DNA from: Thermoanaerobacter sp.
Lineage (GTDB): Bacteria > Bacillota > Thermoanaerobacteria > Thermoanaerobacterales > Thermoanaerobacteraceae
Direction: 5' to 3'
NCBI GenBank assembly: GCA_014896455.1
Contig: JADBKJ010000028.1
Span: 20,381 to 84,380 of the forward strand
DNA: 64,000 nucleotides
Shown: one piece after another, positions 49,301 through 57,521 of the stretch
How the letters are laid out: each line of letters begins with the position of its first letter
Position numbering within the stretch: the stretch's first letter is position 1
Notes under the pieces: model-generated
Database searches by the model: none
Seen by the model: the letters and a program-made list of their open reading frames with translations, nothing else
What the model was told of the DNA's origin: nothing
Translations under genes and position numbers: made by a program

Positions 49301-49367
49301 ACCACGGTGCAAAACTATCTGCCCAAGCTCTTGTACCAAAAGTCGCTAATGCTATGTTAACATTCAT
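46365..49367 (-). CDS. Heparinase II/III-like polysaccharide lyase, multidomain
   Basis: A 1000-residue protein with no signal peptide. Residues about 1-155 form a discoidin-like module. About 165-250 is fibronectin-III/DUF4962-like (INWDPIPQASGYVVQYSRDK). About 280-640 is an alpha/alpha toroid (HDVLLGLSIGYDILYHELSK, DETNNHPWFQTNALAIG, DGDWHEGSDYWTYTMGF). About 650-990 is the heparinase II/III C-terminal beta-sandwich, with the likely catalytic HEHADQNSFMLYAAG and RTVAHNTILVDGEGQ. Such enzymes cleave uronate-containing or glycosaminoglycan-like chains by elimination. A cytoplasmic lyase behind an Opp transporter implies import of oligomers first. Confidence 0.88.
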   Translation of the reverse strand: MNVNIALATFGTRAWADSFAPWYRIYPVNDGIRNDEDETGRLSQMRWLSQPTFEPHWVVLLFPGKQLIESASIFWARDQGSFLKPERYWLEYWEKNEWKKIEEISREEAEDGKYTHIVFSPLEVDRIRLIMPEGGGKPGETVNVLGVAEIEVYSSSPHKGQTSSVIVLQSSLKSRANPFWINWDPIPQASGYVVQYSRDKNFVGEDVETVKVKQNYFMPTHCLQPGRWYCRVAPILKSGIGEWSNPMSIEVGEINYIPHWGGPWKTTHPRLPWTLIDREKILEEIKGPKKHIWEAIERLAQDKIKHVAQLKNMQSTEKEEKELPEEPPSFENGVWNIQRWREIVGAAAKVLEALTLYSYMYAVTRDKKYSERAKTWLLHAAKWDPMGSTGIDSVDHAAHDVLLGLSIGYDILYHELSKEERELVKNAIEARCRALWRYLNPFVLDETNNHPWFQTNALAIGALTIWDEVEEAMDWIDFAIQLYVGRFLPLGGVDGDWHEGSDYWTYTMGFVIEFIEAIYAVTEINLKDHPWLKKTATFKLYVAPPGGPGLSFGDTHKRPPNGEDAAVMFWLARTQNNPYAQWYGVEALKNDSLIRPALLIRLMNWWDPSVPTKAPLDLPLAKHFRESGIIVAHTTLEHQRGTHFAFKSGPYHGIMAGHEHADQNSFMLYAAGDPIIVDSGMYDYYGSPHYYGWYIRTVAHNTILVDGEGQICQKPGADGEILHFLHSDTIDYFEGNAAPSYKGLIDSFVRKILFLRPSSQDDSGDLGLVIVFDHIVSQKQRNISSLIHTAIEPNVVIETIDRTVHSVSAKGENANLSFYIKSKSPLIYMVRKGYTQDIAPSNNSLKEYHIDFTTENKTAETTFLSVFDLNKIASQSAYVNFVNESLVLVEKGVYSHFVAFGDSYKELAYENFRTDGKVFVQSLKEGKLSSLLIIQGTYLYQDKRLLLRSENPIDIIWNKTENGLEQLRIWSRKMQEIRIQEKTLSVENEVTISTSRFFNI

Positions 49368-49390
49368 TCATTTCCACCTCTCTATTCGTA

Positions 49391-50329
49391 TTAATATAGA
49401 TGGCAAGCCACATTATGCTCCGGTTTTACTTCTTTTAATATTGGTTTTTCTATTTCGCATATTTCCTTTTTGTAAGGGCATCGAGGGTGAAAAGGACAGC
49501 CCGAAGGCGGATTAATAGGCGACGGAATCTCTCCACTAATCGTAATATCGCGAATTTCTCCACCAATTACCGGAACAGATTTTAGTAATGTCTGTGTGTA
49601 AGGATGCAGTGGCTCATTTAATAATTCTTCTGTGGAGGCAAACTCAACAAAAACTCCTAAATACATTACTGCAATCAGATCACTGACATATTCTACTACA
49701 GCCAAATCATGAGCTATAAATATATATGATAGATCTGTTTTTCTTTTCAATTCCAAGAGCAAATTTAAAATCTGTGCTTGAATAGATACATCCAAACTGG
49801 AAACTGGTTCATCAAAAACTATCAATTGCGGTTCTAAAGCTAACGCTCTTGCAATTGCCACTCTTTGCTGTTGTCCCCCACTCAGTTCATGAGGAAAGGA
49901 ATTATAATATTGAGGAGGTACTCCAACTTGTTCCATCAAGTTAAGTACTATTGACTTACGAGTTTTTTTAGTACCTATATTATGCAATCGTAAAGGCTCT
50001 TCAATATTGCTACCTATTGTCATATGGGGAAACAGTGACAAATATGGATTCTGAAACACCATTTGAATTTCCCGCCTTAATTGTTTAACTTCATTTTTGG
50101 AGGCCTTAAAAATTGATTTGCCCAATAAATACACATCTCCTTCTGTAGGTGGAATAAGTCCTAAAATAAGGCGAGCAAGAGTTGATTTGCCACTTCCGCT
50201 TTCCCCTACTATACCTAAAGATTTGTGTTTCTCTAAAGCAAAAGAAACGCCATCCACTGCTTTTAAATCTTTTTTTCCCACTTTAAAATATTTCTTTACA
50301 TTTTCAACTTGGAGAATATTTTGTGCCAT
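49391..50329 (-). CDS. oppF: Oligopeptide/oligosaccharide ABC transporter ATPase (OppF/DppF type)
   Basis: ATPase with Walker A GIVGESGSGKSTLARLIL, signature ELSGGQQQRVAIARAL, Walker B LIVFDEPVSSLD and the Opp C-terminal cysteine motif GCPFHPRCPYKKEIC, which suggests a 4Fe-4S or zinc site. It has 312 residues. It is the last transporter gene, 23 bases before the lyase gene. In Thermotoga-like thermophiles, Opp-type systems often carry oligosaccharides rather than peptides. Confidence 0.93.
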   Translation of the reverse strand: MAQNILQVENVKKYFKVGKKDLKAVDGVSFALEKHKSLGIVGESGSGKSTLARLILGLIPPTEGDVYLLGKSIFKASKNEVKQLRREIQMVFQNPYLSLFPHMTIGSNIEEPLRLHNIGTKKTRKSIVLNLMEQVGVPPQYYNSFPHELSGGQQQRVAIARALALEPQLIVFDEPVSSLDVSIQAQILNLLLELKRKTDLSYIFIAHDLAVVEYVSDLIAVMYLGVFVEFASTEELLNEPLHPYTQTLLKSVPVIGGEIRDITISGEIPSPINPPSGCPFHPRCPYKKEICEIEKPILKEVKPEHNVACHLY

Positions 50330-50382
50330 ATTTTAACCTCCTAATTAACACTTGTAAACTAAAACTATAAATACACAATGCT

Positions 50383-51342
50383 TCATGTATAAAGCCAGCA
50401 ATATACAGTATGAGTATTGGAAAGGTTAATTTCGGGTGGATTTTCTTTTTCACATCTTGGCATTTTTTTGGGACACCTCTTGGCAAAAGGACATCCTATG
50501 TCTTCTAATTCTCTCAAATCTGGTGGTTGACCCGGAATAGGACTTAAAGTTTTTCTACTTTTAAGTACAGGTGTAGAATTTAGTAAGCCAAAAGTATAAG
50601 GGTGTAATGGATTTTTCAAGAATTCTTCTGTAGTCGCCTTTTCCACTATCCGGCCACCATACATCACTACAATATAATCCGAAACCATTGTAGCAACTGC
50701 CAAGTTGTGTGTAATTAAGATAACAGAAGTCCCCCGTTTTTCTTGAATTTTTCTGATAAGCTGTAAAATTTGCGCTTGCACGGTCACATCAAGTGAAGTA
50801 GTAGGCTCATCAGCTATTAACAATTCTGGCTCACTAATAAGAGCCATTGCAATCATAACCCTTTGTCTCATTCCACCACTAAACTCAAAGGGATACTGGT
50901 CAAATCTTTCTTTTGCCGAAGGTATTCCTACCTCAGTTAACATTTGTATGGCTTTTTGACGCGCTTCTCTTTTGGAAGCTTTGTGGTGCCACAGAAGCGG
51001 TTCCATTATTTGCTGACCAATTTTCACGGTGGGGTTTAGAGAACTCATAGGGTCCTGAAAAATCATAGAAATGCGATTTCCTCTAATCCTTTTTATTTTT
51101 CTATCGTCGTAACTTAGCAAATTATTCCCTTCAAATAGAATCTTTCCGTTAACTTTCGCATAAGTTGGAAGAAGCCTCATAATGCTTAAAACTGAAACAC
51201 TTTTGCCACTTCCCGATTCTCCTACTATAGAAAGTGTTTGCCCTCTTTTAAGCCCATAAGAAATGCCATTTACAGCTTTAATTACCCCTTTTTTCGTATA
51301 AAAGTGAGTCTTTAAATCCTTAACTTCAAGCAAATATTCCAA
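50383..51342 (-). CDS. oppD: Oligopeptide/oligosaccharide ABC transporter ATPase (OppD/DppD type)
   Basis: ATPase with Walker A SIVGESGSGKSVSVLSIM, signature EFSGGMRQRVMIAMAL, Walker B LLIADEPTTSLD and the tail DIGCPFAKRCPKKMPRC. I start it at TTG 51342 (MEYLLEVKDL, 319 residues), six bases after GGAGGTG; a longer frame would include that site. It should form a heterodimer with the OppF product. Confidence 0.93.
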   Translation of the reverse strand: MEYLLEVKDLKTHFYTKKGVIKAVNGISYGLKRGQTLSIVGESGSGKSVSVLSIMRLLPTYAKVNGKILFEGNNLLSYDDRKIKRIRGNRISMIFQDPMSSLNPTVKIGQQIMEPLLWHHKASKREARQKAIQMLTEVGIPSAKERFDQYPFEFSGGMRQRVMIAMALISEPELLIADEPTTSLDVTVQAQILQLIRKIQEKRGTSVILITHNLAVATMVSDYIVVMYGGRIVEKATTEEFLKNPLHPYTFGLLNSTPVLKSRKTLSPIPGQPPDLRELEDIGCPFAKRCPKKMPRCEKENPPEINLSNTHTVYCWLYT

Positions 51343-51363
51343 AGAAAGCACCTCCAGCACCAA

Positions 51364-52254
51364 TTATTCTGTTTTGGGATCAAATGCATCTCTTAATCCA
51401 TCGCCAAAGAAAGTAAATGCCAATATAGTCAAAGCAAAAGCACCAGCCGGAAATAAAATCATATGGGGATAAGACAGCATCCATCTACTTCCTTGCGAAA
51501 TAAGGCCTCCCCAGCTTGGCATTGGCGGCATAACTCCTAATCCTATAAGGCTAAGACCAGATTCCATCATCATTGCTCCCGGAATATTAAAAGATAATGC
51601 AACAGCTATGGGTCCCACTGAATTAGGAATTACATATCGCAATATAATAGTTAAATTAGAAGCCCCTAATGCTTTTGCTGCTTCAATATATTCTAGCTGT
51701 TTAACTGTTAAAACTTGACCACGTACCAATCTTGCCATACCAGCCCATGAAGTCAGTCCAATAGCTAAGAGAATTGTAAAAAGACTTCTTCCCAAAACGA
51801 CAACCAAGACTAAATTCAGCAGAAACGAGGGTAAAGCAAACATAATATCCACAAATCGCATCAATATATTGTCAACCTGTCCACCAAGATATCCGGCTAT
51901 AGCTCCAATTAATATTCCTATAAAAACTTCTACTAAACCAGCTCCAAATCCCACAATTAAAGCATTACGCAACCCGTATACAATTAATGTGGCTAAATCT
52001 CTCCCTCCATCATCTGTACCCATCCAATGTTTTGCATTTGGAGTTTGGTACAAAGCTGTATAATCCATCATTGTGTAATGATAAGGAGAAACTAAAGGCC
52101 CTACAATTGCAACTACTATCAAAAAAATAATAAAATACAAGCTGATTACTGCCATTTTATTTTTTTTGAACCTGCCCCACAAAATGCTGAAATAGCTTCG
52201 CTCCTTTATTTCAAAAGTATTTATCGTTTTTACATCATTGTAATTTTCAACCAT
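51364..52254 (-). CDS. oppC: ABC transporter permease (OppC/DppC type)
   Basis: Membrane permease of 296 residues with about six transmembrane segments. An N-terminal OppC segment (KNKMAVISLYFIIFLIVVAI) and the EAA loop EAAKALGASNLTIILRYVIP that contacts the ATPases are present. It follows oppB by six bases. Confidence 0.93.
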   Translation of the reverse strand: MVENYNDVKTINTFEIKERSYFSILWGRFKKNKMAVISLYFIIFLIVVAIVGPLVSPYHYTMMDYTALYQTPNAKHWMGTDDGGRDLATLIVYGLRNALIVGFGAGLVEVFIGILIGAIAGYLGGQVDNILMRFVDIMFALPSFLLNLVLVVVLGRSLFTILLAIGLTSWAGMARLVRGQVLTVKQLEYIEAAKALGASNLTIILRYVIPNSVGPIAVALSFNIPGAMMMESGLSLIGLGVMPPMPSWGGLISQGSRWMLSYPHMILFPAGAFALTILAFTFFGDGLRDAFDPKTE

Positions 52255-52260
52255 AAAACA

Positions 52261-53223
52261 TTACCCCTCCATCATGCTGCGTTTTCTTATACGCGGATCC
52301 AATATCCCATAGATTATATCCACTATAAAATTAGTAAGCATCACAATAGTGGCAAAAAATACAGTTGTACCCATCACCATAGGATAATCACGATATATCG
52401 CCGCAGTTGCATAAAACTTACCTAATCCTGGTATATTAAAAAGGTTTTCTACAAAAACAGTGCCAACAGTTAAATAAGCCAATTGGGGTCCCACCACAGT
52501 TATCAAAGGAATTAAAGAATTTCTCAGGGCATGTTTCAACACTACTTCGCGAAAACCTCCACCCTTAGCCCATGCGACTCTTATATATTCTCTATTGAGG
52601 GTTTCTACAAGACTTGCTCTCATATAGCGGGTTATTGACCCTATAGGACCAATAGCTAATGATAACACTGGTAATACATAATGTTTAGGTTCTCCCCATC
52701 CAATAGAAGGAACTAAATGAAGTTCTAAAGCCAAAACATAGATCAAAAATACCGCCATTACGTAATTTGGCAGACTTGTTCCAATCATGGACAAAAGTAT
52801 AGCTATCCTGTCAACAATGGTATCCTTTTTCACTGCTGCTATTATTCCTAATGGGATACCAATAATAAGAGCCAATCCTATAGCCATAACAGCCAGTCTA
52901 AATGATATAGGAAATGTGCGCATAATAATTTTTTCTATGGTTGTACTCGGGTACTGGAAAGAAGGTCCAAATTCAAAGCGGGCAGCATTGGCTATAAATA
53001 TTAAAAATTGCTGCCATGCCGGCTTATCCAGATGATAAGCTTTTTCCCATGCCGCTTTGACTTCTGGTGGCACTGTGACATCTGTGACATTTTGTGACAG
53101 TAATCGCTCCGTCTCTACATAATTTCCCGGAGCACTTTTTATCAAAATAAAAGTAATCAAAGATACAAAAAATAAAGCAATAATTATAAAACCTATCCTT
53201 TTAACCACGTATTTTAACATCAT
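52261..53223 (-). CDS. oppB: ABC transporter permease (OppB/DppB type)
   Basis: Membrane permease of 320 residues beginning LKYVVKRIGFIIIALFFVSL. It has six segments, and the EAA-type loop is YIRVAWAKGGGFREVVLKHA. It ends NFIVDIIYGILDPRIR, the normal OppB end. A 38-bp palindrome separates it from oppA. Confidence 0.93.
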   Translation of the reverse strand: MMLKYVVKRIGFIIIALFFVSLITFILIKSAPGNYVETERLLSQNVTDVTVPPEVKAAWEKAYHLDKPAWQQFLIFIANAARFEFGPSFQYPSTTIEKIIMRTFPISFRLAVMAIGLALIIGIPLGIIAAVKKDTIVDRIAILLSMIGTSLPNYVMAVFLIYVLALELHLVPSIGWGEPKHYVLPVLSLAIGPIGSITRYMRASLVETLNREYIRVAWAKGGGFREVVLKHALRNSLIPLITVVGPQLAYLTVGTVFVENLFNIPGLGKFYATAAIYRDYPMVMGTTVFFATIVMLTNFIVDIIYGILDPRIRKRSMMEG

Positions 53224-53260
53224 TTACCACCTTACATTTAATATTTTTAGCATATCCATG

Positions 53261-53298
53261 ATGGTAATTAGCTGGCTGTACAGCCAGCTAATTACCAT
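53261..53298 (-). other. 38-bp perfect palindrome between oppA and oppB
   Basis: Two 19-base arms (first arm begins ATGGTAATTAGCTGG) pair without mismatch. There is no T-run after it on the minus strand. Such hairpins behind binding-protein genes often protect the upstream message or lower read-through, so that OppA is made in excess. Confidence 0.75.
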
Positions 53299-53304
53299 TT
53301 AAAT

Positions 53305-55065
53305 TTATTCCTGGATTGTTATATCATTAAAGTATAATGGTGGAGCACCTAACCTTATAGGATCACCTACATAACCCTTAATATAAGGTTTCATAAGCTT
53401 TACAGCATTTTCCCAATCAATTGGTATATACACTGCTAATTCTTCTCTCAAGACTCCTGCTTCTTTGAGTATCCTTTCTTGTTCTGCAGGGTCACTTGCA
53501 TCAAGTCCTGCTTTTCTTAACTCAATATACTTCTTAGCTTCGGGTGTAGTATTTTGTTCAATAAAATCAGTAAGCATTTTGCTCTTTTTCTGAGGATCTA
53601 TTGATTTATCATCTTTAATCCTCAGATATTCTTTATATTTTTCCGGTGAAAGCAATTCTTTTCCTAAAACACCTATGGTTCTAAAATATCCAGAATAATG
53701 ATAAACTGGAGTTCCTGCACCAGAAATCCAATATCCAATTTGGTCTTTAGGCCATATCTTGTTGTCCCGCTCATCAACGAATTTAGCCCATTCATAATTC
53801 ACAATCTTCGTCTTTATACCTGTGCCTTTTTCAATCATGTCAGCTATCGCTAATTCACGGGCTCCAGGATTTCCTGCTACCATTATAGTCAATTCAGGAA
53901 AACCTTTTCCGTCTGGGAAACCTGCTTCTTTCATCAATTCTCTTGCTTTTTCAGGGTTGTATTTAAGGCCTATTTCGGTTCCCCAGGGAGCAAATATCTC
54001 TGGAACCATTGACAGTCCTGGCCTTACTGTTCCTTTCATTATGTCGTTGGCAATAATATCTTTATTAATGGACATTGCAATAGCTTGACGCACTTTTGGA
54101 TTTTTCTGTAGTATGTCGTTTTCACTTTGCATAAGTGCCATGTAATAGACTACCCCTGTTTTGTAAAACTGCATCTGCGATTTTAGTTCAGGATCTTTTT
54201 CTATCATTTCAATATCTGCCTGGTTTGCTGTTGCAACATTGATATCTCCATTCTTGTAAGGCAATATTTCAGACTCTAATTTGATTACTTCTACCTTATC
54301 TAAATTTACTTTGCCATAGTAGTAAGGATTGGGTTCTAACACCAAATTCACACCTAATTCATAACTTTTTACTTTATACGGCCCGTTAGAAACAATCTTA
54401 TCCTGTGCTACCCATTCTTTACCATATTTTTCGATTACATGTTTGGGCACAGGTACAGCCCATGGATCAGCAGCAGAAACATCCATCATAGGCCAAGGTT
54501 TAGCTAATCTAACCTCTAATGTTTTCTCATCTAAAGCTTTAACACCTAATGTATCGGGATCTTTTTCTCCTCTGAGAATTTCCTCAGCATTTAACAGTGG
54601 AACACCGGTAATAAAAGATGTTCCTTTGCCGTATTCCGCTGCTGTTGCAGGATTGACAGCTCTCTTCCATGAATATTCATAATCATAAGCAGTTAAAGGT
54701 GTACCGTCTGACCATTTTAAATCATCCCTTAAATGGAATGTCCATACCGTATAATCTGCATTATGTTCCCAACTCTTTGCATTTGCAGGCACTGCTTTAA
54801 AATCTTTGTCCAGTTTTGTCAAACCTTCAAATATTCCCATTTTTCCATATATTGTTCCCCATGTCCAAACATGAGGCTCTAAAATTTCAGTAGTTGACCA
54901 TGGCAAAGATAATTTTATCTCTTTAGGTATTTGCTGCTTAGGTGTTTCTTTTGGCTGTTCTGCTTGAGATATGTCGGTAGGTTTTTGGCCACATCCCGAT
55001 AGTGCAATAGACAGCACAAATACAATAAGCACTATCAAGGAAAGATATTTTTTCACCTTACTCAC
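53305..55065 (-). CDS. oppA: Extracellular solute-binding lipoprotein (OppA family 5)
   Basis: The lipoprotein signal peptide ends in the lipobox LSGCGQ (IVLIVFVLSIALSGC). The rest is a family-5 peptide/oligosaccharide-binding fold, for example WTFHLRDDLKWSDGTPLTAY, RQAIAMSINKDIIANDIM and YNPEKARELMKEAGFPDG. It has 586 residues. The start is GTG 55065 behind AAGGGGG. It defines the substrate of the transporter. In this island a glycan oligomer or glycopeptide is more likely than plain peptides; this is inference from the neighbours. Confidence 0.93.
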   Translation of the reverse strand: MSKVKKYLSLIVLIVFVLSIALSGCGQKPTDISQAEQPKETPKQQIPKEIKLSLPWSTTEILEPHVWTWGTIYGKMGIFEGLTKLDKDFKAVPANAKSWEHNADYTVWTFHLRDDLKWSDGTPLTAYDYEYSWKRAVNPATAAEYGKGTSFITGVPLLNAEEILRGEKDPDTLGVKALDEKTLEVRLAKPWPMMDVSAADPWAVPVPKHVIEKYGKEWVAQDKIVSNGPYKVKSYELGVNLVLEPNPYYYGKVNLDKVEVIKLESEILPYKNGDINVATANQADIEMIEKDPELKSQMQFYKTGVVYYMALMQSENDILQKNPKVRQAIAMSINKDIIANDIMKGTVRPGLSMVPEIFAPWGTEIGLKYNPEKARELMKEAGFPDGKGFPELTIMVAGNPGARELAIADMIEKGTGIKTKIVNYEWAKFVDERDNKIWPKDQIGYWISGAGTPVYHYSGYFRTIGVLGKELLSPEKYKEYLRIKDDKSIDPQKKSKMLTDFIEQNTTPEAKKYIELRKAGLDASDPAEQERILKEAGVLREELAVYIPIDWENAVKLMKPYIKGYVGDPIRLGAPPLYFNDITIQE

Positions 55066-55242
55066 TTTAACATCCCCCTTAATTTCATAAATTTATTCTT
55101 TTTAACATTGATATTTTAATGAAAGATGGCTCCTTTCACCCCCCGTAATTCATCTTTTCTTTTCTCCGAAATATAACGCAAGATAGGTTGATATAAATTT
55201 GAATCTTTACAAAGAATTTTAATATGGTTTTGCGTTTAATAT
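55066..55242 (-). other. Leader region of oppA, no gene seen
   Basis: About 170 bases of leader lie between the shared promoter-like element and the oppA start. I see no tRNA-like, T-box or known riboswitch pattern. A G-run followed by TGAAAGGAG looks like an orphan ribosome site but has no ORF behind it. Confidence 0.4.
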
Positions 55243-55272
55243 TATATATTCGACACATTTTAAAAAATTCCT
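55243..55272 (-). promoter_or_regulatory. Shared promoter-like element, copy B (oppA block)
   Basis: The same 12 + 11 + 7 layout as at 46304-46333. Here the minus strand also gives a perfect TATAAT and the core TGTCGAA, a Spo0A-box-like heptamer. The -35 is poor in both copies, as for activator-dependent promoters. Confidence 0.55.
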
Positions 55273-55335
55273 TCTTTTTATTAATATAAAAAGAAAAAAT
55301 TTTTTATTGGAAATATATATCCGGCCAACACAACA

Positions 55336-55369
55336 AAAAGAGCCCATACAATTTTGTACAGGCTCTTTT
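55336..55369 (-). terminator. Terminator of the DUF4914 gene
   Basis: On the minus strand AAAAGAGCC and GGCTCTTTTT flank an inner ATACAA/TTGTA pair. The T-run is good. It separates DUF4914 from the opp block. Confidence 0.85.
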
Positions 55370-55376
55370 CTTTCAA

Positions 55377-57281
55377 TTATCTATAATCTCCCAAAAGTCT
55401 TACATAATCCTCTAAACTTCCATCCTCTAAACATGTTTCAATAATCTTCTTACCAAGAGGGTCAAGTTCAGGTACTAAGAATTGCTTTAATTCTCTTTTG
55501 AAGAATTCATTTAACATCTCAGCACCTTTGTCATATCCATCATCCCCTACTTCGGGCTGTTTGTTAACTTGCAGCAATTCGCGAGGAATAAAACTTCCGT
55601 TTATTTTTAATGCATTTAAAGCATAACCGAGGAGGCTACTTCTCGCCGGCGTAATTTGGTCTGGTCTAAATCTTACACTTCCTCTTCTTGCAAGGTATTC
55701 CCTGGCTATCCATTCGGGCATAAATCCTACTTTCCACACCCCTATATATTGGTTTGGAACGAGAATATACCTTGTGCCAGGAGTGTTTATGATCTGTTCT
55801 AACAAAAGATTTGCGTGTGTGACCATTTTACCAGTAGCAAAGGGCCAGTAAGACCCTACCCCTTCACTCTCCAATCCTTCTTGTCCCACAATGCTCGGGT
55901 TTGCATGGCCTCTCGGCGCAACTAGTCTCCACAGCCAAGCGAGTGCAGGCGGAAGCAGGTGAACCATTCCTATTATGCCGTAAGAAGGTTTCTCTCTGGA
56001 AGTAGGAGGAGTTCTAACACCAAAGCTTCTTATGTCTACTTCTACAGGCTCGTCAACTACATTAGGCATAAATTTCCTCGGCATTATAACCCTAGGGTTA
56101 GGACAGGGCTTGCCAGGGGCGTCTATAATATGTTCCCATATGAGGCAGGTAGATTTAGGAACGCCGTCAATATTCAAGAAAATCAAAGATTCTGGCGGAT
56201 ATATGCATAATTTTTCAAAATGGGGATCTGTTCCATACTCATTTATGTGATCTACTCGTATAAACCAACCCTTTTCTGCGTCCTTTATAACTAATTTTTT
56301 CCCCTGCTGTAGGGCTGGATGACACAAAGCCATATCGTCTGTAATTGGCTGTAGCTCGCAAGCCTCTTTTAAATCCACATAAATCTCTTCCCCTGTAACG
56401 ATATTTTTTGCCACCTTTATGCGCCCATCCGGTTCTCTGTGAATTTGCTCTAACATTTCACTTTTTCCGCCGCCACTTGCTCCTTCATGCATTATAGTCA
56501 GTATATTATCATAAGGAGTAATCACCCTTACAGCTGAAGCATGGGCAGTAATCCAACCCTCTTTTTCTCCAATTGTGAGAAGCACTCCGTATATTCCCTT
56601 CTTAGCGCTCGGACCAAGGTACAAATTATATGAAAAAAGTTCGTGTAAATTTTTCAATCGGTTGTGCACAACGACCTGTTTTCCGTTAAAATGAGTATGT
56701 CTAAAAGGAGGAGCTAAATATACTATGGCTATCGGTGTAAAACCTTCAGGAATTTCATTTGCTGGAATAAAACCCTGTATATCAGCTAAAGCTGTAGCAA
56801 AAAAACCTGCATTTTCTGGAGCAATTAAAAGGGAAGGATAGCCCAGTTCTTCACCACCGGACATAAAAGGCATGACAATTAAATTTTGACCTTTCAACCA
56901 CTCAAACGTCTCTTTGCGCAATGTATCAAAATCATAGCCGTACCTATCTTTAAAGCGCGGCTTATCTGTCTCTCCTTCATCTGCTACAACAAGGCAATCG
57001 GGTTCTCTTCTTCTCATGTAAGGTTCAGGAAAATTGACAGCCAAACCATTTTTGCATTTGGCAACTGTACCTTCTAATACTCTCCCCTTCCCGGGGACTT
57101 CATATACTATTTCGAACCAGTCTTCTTTTCCCCCCATAGAAATCTCTAAGAGATGATTTCGACTCTCTGGAATTGCAATCGATGAAGCTTTTTCTATTAT
57201 CTCTCTGACCTCTTGTGGCAAATTTACTCTATTTAGAAAATAATCAACCGCTTCCTCCGCCTTTGTGACTGTAATCCCCAC
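55377..57281 (-). CDS. DUF4914 family protein with a P-loop
   Basis: A 634-residue cytoplasmic protein of the DUF4914 family. Its central region has a nucleotide-binding loop, MHEGASGGGKSEMLEQIH (about residue 265-280), recalling PEP carboxykinase and HPr-kinase-like ATPases. LAPPFRHTHFNGKQVVVHN and LVPNQYIGVWKVGFMPEW are other notable segments. The reaction is unknown. The GTG start lies behind GAGGTGG. It has its own promoter with a double palindrome and its own terminator, so it is regulated apart from the island but sits at its head. A regulatory kinase or a gluconeogenic-type enzyme for the island's products is possible. Confidence 0.8.
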   Translation of the reverse strand: MGITVTKAEEAVDYFLNRVNLPQEVREIIEKASSIAIPESRNHLLEISMGGKEDWFEIVYEVPGKGRVLEGTVAKCKNGLAVNFPEPYMRRREPDCLVVADEGETDKPRFKDRYGYDFDTLRKETFEWLKGQNLIVMPFMSGGEELGYPSLLIAPENAGFFATALADIQGFIPANEIPEGFTPIAIVYLAPPFRHTHFNGKQVVVHNRLKNLHELFSYNLYLGPSAKKGIYGVLLTIGEKEGWITAHASAVRVITPYDNILTIMHEGASGGGKSEMLEQIHREPDGRIKVAKNIVTGEEIYVDLKEACELQPITDDMALCHPALQQGKKLVIKDAEKGWFIRVDHINEYGTDPHFEKLCIYPPESLIFLNIDGVPKSTCLIWEHIIDAPGKPCPNPRVIMPRKFMPNVVDEPVEVDIRSFGVRTPPTSREKPSYGIIGMVHLLPPALAWLWRLVAPRGHANPSIVGQEGLESEGVGSYWPFATGKMVTHANLLLEQIINTPGTRYILVPNQYIGVWKVGFMPEWIAREYLARRGSVRFRPDQITPARSSLLGYALNALKINGSFIPRELLQVNKQPEVGDDGYDKGAEMLNEFFKRELKQFLVPELDPLGKKIIETCLEDGSLEDYVRLLGDYR

Positions 57282-57313
57282 TTATACCACCTCACAGCAT
57301 TAAGTATAAGAGT

Positions 57314-57342
57314 ATTATACAATATTTTTGTCAAAATTGCAA
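57314..57342 (-). promoter_or_regulatory. DUF4914 promoter
   Basis: On the minus strand TTGCAA (57342-57337), a 17-base spacer and TATAAT (57319-57314) lie just upstream of the gene. Confidence 0.7.
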
Positions 57343-57366
57343 TTTCAAAATTCAATTTTGCAAAAT
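57334..57366. promoter_or_regulatory. Tandem TTGCAA/TTTGCAAA palindromes
   Basis: AAATTGCAATTT (57334-57345) covers the -35 box. ATTTTGCAAAAT (57355-57366) lies with its centre 21 bp further up, two helical turns away. Both are perfect 12-bp palindromes and form a likely cooperative repressor or activator site. Confidence 0.5.
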
Positions 57367-57521
57367 ATCCATAAATAAAAGGTTATCTCTACACATGTGT
57401 CTGCAATATTTGTACATTTTCTCTGAAATCTTTTACATTAGTGAAAGTTGTTTATCTTAAACTTGCAATTAAATTAGTACCAGCTACTAAAAAAATAGCA
57501 CCCCTTCAAAGGGTGCCCGCT

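Noticed and set aside
55066..55242. Riboswitch or T-box in the oppA leader
   Set aside because: No T-box core, no repeated stem with conserved loop, and no terminator before the start could be found.
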